Source of the DNA: JBBIVB01 sp964567515
GTDB lineage: Bacteria; Patescibacteriota; Patescibacteriia; Veblenbacterales; UBA10138
Assembly (NCBI GenBank): GCA_964567515.1
Contig: CAZMMW010000018.1
Location: forward strand, 1 to 15,101
Direction of reading: 5' to 3'
Length of the DNA stretch: 15,101 nucleotides
In this document: positions 12,909 to 15,101 of the stretch, piece after piece
How positions within the stretch are numbered: position 1 is the stretch's first letter
Layout: every line of letters starts with the position of its first letter
Program-made: the position numbers and the translations under genes
The notes under the pieces: generated by a model
The model's input: only the letters and a program-made list of their open reading frames with translations
Database searches by the model: none
What the model was told of the DNA's origin: nothing

Positions 12909-13409
12909 TTAATCTTCCTCTTGTTGTTTGATTTGCCAAAAATAATGAACAAAGATAGAGGCAGCTACAAAAAATACCGCTAGTACTTTTAAGACAAAAC
13001 GACCAGTTAATTCTCCTCCCAAAAAATTATAAATTAAACTTACCAGATCCCCAATAATAATCAAAACGGCGACAAAGAGGGTAAAATAAATTAACCAACG
13101 TCTAATACGCAGCTGTTTTTTGGACGGATCTAGTTTATATCTTTTTGCTAGATACCAACCGCTTAGGAGATAAGTCGGGAAAACTACGAGCAAAGAAGCC
13201 AATGACCATCTAATTTGTCTCAAATATTCATAGTGTTGCCATTCGTAGGAAACCTGATTTAGTTGATCAGGCAGCCAGATGTTAATATATTGAAAAATTA
13301 GCACCAAAAAACTAATGGCACTAAAATAAAGAGCCAGGATTGATAATAAATGTAGAAAAAAATCTTTAGGTGGGGTTTTTATTTTAATTGATTGTTTAGC
13401 GTTGGGCAT
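12909..13409 (-). CDS. DUF5671 domain membrane protein
   Basis: A 166-residue protein that I recognise as DUF5671, a four-helix membrane domain widespread in Patescibacteria and of unknown function. The helices are about 20-43 (LLSILALYFSAISFLVLIFQ), 70-92 (including FPTYLLSGWYLAKRY), 107-131 (LIYFTLFVAVLIIIGDLVSL) and 138-160. Conserved features include QYINIWLPD after helix 1, the basic loop LDPSKKQLRIRRWLIYFTLF, and LIYNFLGGELTGRF between helices 3 and 4. Its stop lies one base before the pilin-like gene start, so the two are a tight operon and probably work together at the envelope. Confidence 0.88.
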   Translation of the reverse strand: MPNAKQSIKIKTPPKDFFLHLLSILALYFSAISFLVLIFQYINIWLPDQLNQVSYEWQHYEYLRQIRWSLASLLVVFPTYLLSGWYLAKRYKLDPSKKQLRIRRWLIYFTLFVAVLIIIGDLVSLIYNFLGGELTGRFVLKVLAVFFVAASIFVHYFWQIKQQEED

Positions 13410-13419
13410 AGTAAGTTAC

Positions 13420-13428
13420 AATATAGCA
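13420..13428 (-). promoter_or_regulatory. Extended -10 promoter for the DUF5671/pilin-like pair
   Basis: On the minus strand TGC TATATT (13428-13420) lies in the 29-base gap after the lamin-tail gene. Transcription would begin near 13413, three or four bases before the ATG at 13409, so the leader would be almost absent. No -35 is evident. Confidence 0.55.
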
Positions 13429-13438
13429 GAAAAATAGT

Positions 13439-14752
13439 TTATGATACATTAGTATTCTTTTTGGCTTTTCTTTTTTCCCACCAATAACCAATAATGATTA
13501 TTAAAACGGCCGCAGCGATAAAAAAGTAGCCTAATAAATTAGAAGTTGATTTTTTAGGTATGTTCACATCCTGTATTCCTGCTACACGTTCAGGAGTCGA
13601 CTGATCAATTATTACATCTTCTGTTTGTCGTGGCCACAGTTTGAATTCATTATTATTTACTACTAAAAATCCGTTGGCTGTTATTTGGTTGCCTTTTTTT
13701 ATATTAGGCCAAGAGCCATTATATTTGAGTACAATTTTGATACTTTGACCATCTTGAGTTAAAGTAAGTGATTTTTTATCTATTTTAGATATCTCGCCAG
13801 TTAAAGAAATTAGCCAGCCGGCATGACTATTGGTTAAGTCTTTGATTTTTAGATTAATTGGCTTAGGAATTTTAGCTTTTGACTCTATTAGAGAAATGTC
13901 GATAGGAGTTTTTACTAGCAATCTGGAACCATAACTGATTGTTTGTGATACAGCGCCTCGGGCTGATACCAAGTCGCCAATATTTAGTTCAGGCCACTCG
14001 CCTTGTGATAAAGTTAGTTGTAAACCTGATCCAGCTAAAAACAAATCTCGACCAAAAATTCCTGGTTTAACTGCTACATAACCTTGAGTTAACACCTTGG
14101 TGCGGCTAGATAATTTTTTTACCTCATCTAATTCCAGTACAGTGATGTTAGTATTTGATTTATTAGTATTGGAAGTTTTTATTTGATTATTCAAGGAATT
14201 AACATTGGCAGCAGTTGGTTTATTGGCTGGAGAGCTATTTTTAGTTTTTGGCGTGCCATTAGGTAATAAGCTAGTGTGCCAATTTGTATTGTCTAAACCA
14301 GTTCGTTCTAGGGTTTGTTTAGTAGTATTATTGCCACCTCGCCAGCCAGAACTTTGATTAAAATCATCTATAATATTTCCCAATTGATCTCTAAGGATTA
14401 ACTCTTTGCCAGTATTGCTTAAAGCGCCAGTATAAATTAAATCAGCTGTTATCTGGGACACGGTTTGATCGTCAGTGCGTTCTAATAGATAGTAACCTTG
14501 AGCCGGTATGGAACCTTTTAGATTGATATTAAGCGTACCAACCGTAGCTTTTAAAGTCCAGCCAGTTAGATCTATTATAGAATCGGTAGGATTATATAAT
14601 TCTATCCATTCGTCATTAGCGGAAGCGGTGGTACCCATCCAGGCAATTTCATTAATAATAACTCTTCCGCTAGCAGTAGTAGGCAGGGGTATAATAGTAT
14701 AAAAAATAACCGTTAGCATTAACAGTTTGTTGATTGATGTGGTTAATTTCAT
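13439..14752 (-). CDS. Surface-anchored lamin-tail-domain protein with OB-like repeats
   Basis: A 437-residue envelope protein. Residues 1-28 are a signal peptide (LLMLTVIFYTIIPLPTTASG). Residues about 30-165 form a lamin-tail domain (LTD): VIINEIAWMGTTASANDEWI, ELYNPTD, LTGWTLKA, IPAQGYYLLER, TGKELILRD. An Asn/Thr/Ser-rich linker (about 160-205) follows. Residues about 205-290 and 308-378 look like two OB-fold-type beta domains (TQGYVAVKPGIFGRDLFLAG; GWLISLTGEISKIDKKSLTL). The C-terminus has one membrane helix (YFFIAAAVLIIIIGYWW) and a basic tail. This leaves the bulk outside, held at both ends during export. LTD proteins of this type are frequent in CPR bacteria. A nuclease or DNA-uptake link through the OB-like parts is only a guess. 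AAGAAGG before the ATG is the nearest thing to a Shine-Dalgarno in the window. Confidence 0.88.
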   Translation of the reverse strand: MKLTTSINKLLMLTVIFYTIIPLPTTASGRVIINEIAWMGTTASANDEWIELYNPTDSIIDLTGWTLKATVGTLNINLKGSIPAQGYYLLERTDDQTVSQITADLIYTGALSNTGKELILRDQLGNIIDDFNQSSGWRGGNNTTKQTLERTGLDNTNWHTSLLPNGTPKTKNSSPANKPTAANVNSLNNQIKTSNTNKSNTNITVLELDEVKKLSSRTKVLTQGYVAVKPGIFGRDLFLAGSGLQLTLSQGEWPELNIGDLVSARGAVSQTISYGSRLLVKTPIDISLIESKAKIPKPINLKIKDLTNSHAGWLISLTGEISKIDKKSLTLTQDGQSIKIVLKYNGSWPNIKKGNQITANGFLVVNNNEFKLWPRQTEDVIIDQSTPERVAGIQDVNIPKKSTSNLLGYFFIAAAVLIIIIGYWWEKRKAKKNTNVS

Positions 14753-14790
14753 AGTCCTTCTTAATTATAAAGCTGATGGTATACTATTTT

Positions 14791-14820
14791 ATTATAAGAC
14801 CCCAGCCTTTATCTTGACAA
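14791..14820 (-). promoter_or_regulatory. Promoter of the lamin-tail gene
   Basis: On the minus strand TTGTCA (14820-14815) and TATAAT (14796-14791) are separated by 18 bases; the -10 is perfect. The leader would be about 32 bases. Its -35 overlaps the TTGACA of the divergent promoter. Confidence 0.7.
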
Positions 14821-14842
14821 TGTGATAAAATTAGATTAGAAA
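14814..14842 (+). promoter_or_regulatory. Promoter of tRNA-Leu(UAG), divergent
   Basis: TTGACA (14814-14819) is a perfect -35. A -10-like TAGAAA (14837-14842) follows after 17 bases and matches only four of six positions, so the -10 is weak. It lies about 50 bases before the tRNA. Confidence 0.5.
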
Positions 14843-14893
14843 GATAAGCCGGCAGGTGGTTGTTTTAAAGAAGGAATATTTTTATTTAAATTT

Positions 14894-14980
14894 GCCCCCG
14901 TGGCGGAACTGGAATACGCGCATGGCTTAGGACCATGTTCCCGCAAGGGATTAGAGGTTCAAATCCTCTCGGGGGCACCA
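14894..14980 (+). tRNA. tRNA-Leu(UAG), CCA encoded
   Basis: The acceptor GCCCCCG/CGGGGGC pairs. The anticodon loop CTTAGGA (TAG at 14928-14930) sits on CATGG/CCATG, with a class II variable arm, a GGTTCAAATCC T-arm, discriminator A and encoded CCA (14978-14980). Length is 87 bases. It reads CUA and probably other CUN codons. Confidence 0.96.
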
Positions 14981-15101
14981 AATTGGATTTCTCGCTTATA
15001 TTGAATTTTCGGGACAAAACCGAATTGGCGGTTTTGAAAGAAGAAAAGAAAAAATTTTTAATCATTGAAATTCGTACCCAAGAGACGGCATTTGTCATCT
15101 C
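14981..15101 (+). other. Window end, no confident gene
   Basis: A + strand frame is open from TTG 14983 to the window end and would read LNFRDKTELAVLKEEKKKFL near its start, a plausible but unrecognised, charged peptide. There is no ATG. A hairpin CAAAACCG/CGGTTTTG lies at 15015-15036 without a T-run. The frame could be the start of a gene that continues past the window, but I cannot support it. Confidence 0.2.

Noticed and set aside
12908..12952. Longer N-terminus for the pilin-like protein
   Set aside because: It would lie inside the DUF5671 gene and put charged residues before the membrane helix; the ATG at 12907 follows the stop by one base.
15015..15036. Hairpin after tRNA-Leu(UAG) as a terminator
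   Set aside because: The stem is perfect but is followed by a purine run, with no T-tract on either strand.
14886..15098. A minus-strand frame of 70 codons containing PRGFEPL
   Set aside because: It is antisense to tRNA-Leu(UAG); this peptide is a well-known artefact of translating tRNA genes.

Overview
The window is AT-rich, densely packed and looks like a chromosomal stretch of a Candidate Phyla Radiation (Patescibacteria, Parcubacteria-like) bacterium. The evidence is a DUF5671 membrane protein paired with a short pilin-like secreted protein, a surface-anchored lamin-tail-domain protein, a TrmB-type regulator, several small lineage-specific membrane proteins, few Shine-Dalgarno sequences, and ordinary stop-codon use (TAA, TGA and TAG all end genes, so not the UGA-Gly code of Gracilibacteria). 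This placement is an inference from gene content, not a phylogeny.

Left part (1-4341, + strand): a TrmB-like regulator overlaps rnhB (RNase HII) by an ATGA junction. A SAM methyltransferase with its own extended -10 promoter follows, then a small three-helix membrane protein, a hairpin-forming intergenic element, yraN, and a solute:sodium symporter gene broken by one in-frame TAG. rnhB and yraN are often neighbours in bacteria.

Centre (4342-10184, + strand): nusA has a consensus sigma-70-type promoter and a terminator-like hairpin in its leader. It is followed by hppA (membrane pyrophosphatase, K+-independent type by its diagnostic lysine), tig (trigger factor) and nfo (endonuclease IV). Hairpins or terminators separate these genes, so each is probably its own unit. 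The usual rimP-nusA-infB arrangement is absent here.

Right part (10214-14752, - strand): a tRNA-Gly(GCC)-tRNA-Leu(UAA) unit runs directly into a small membrane protein gene and a hypothetical gene. Upstream lie a DUF167/YggU gene interrupted by a TAG, an inositol-monophosphatase-family gene, the pilin-like/DUF5671 pair and the lamin-tail surface protein. At the far right a tRNA-Leu(UAG) on the + strand diverges from the lamin-tail gene, and the two promoters appear to share an overlapping -35 region.

The points most worth a second look are the two otherwise intact genes each interrupted by a single amber codon, the possible NusA-leader attenuator, the hairpin element before yraN, and the near-leaderless promoters built on an extended -10. 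I see no CRISPR array, insertion sequence, phage or obvious defence system.
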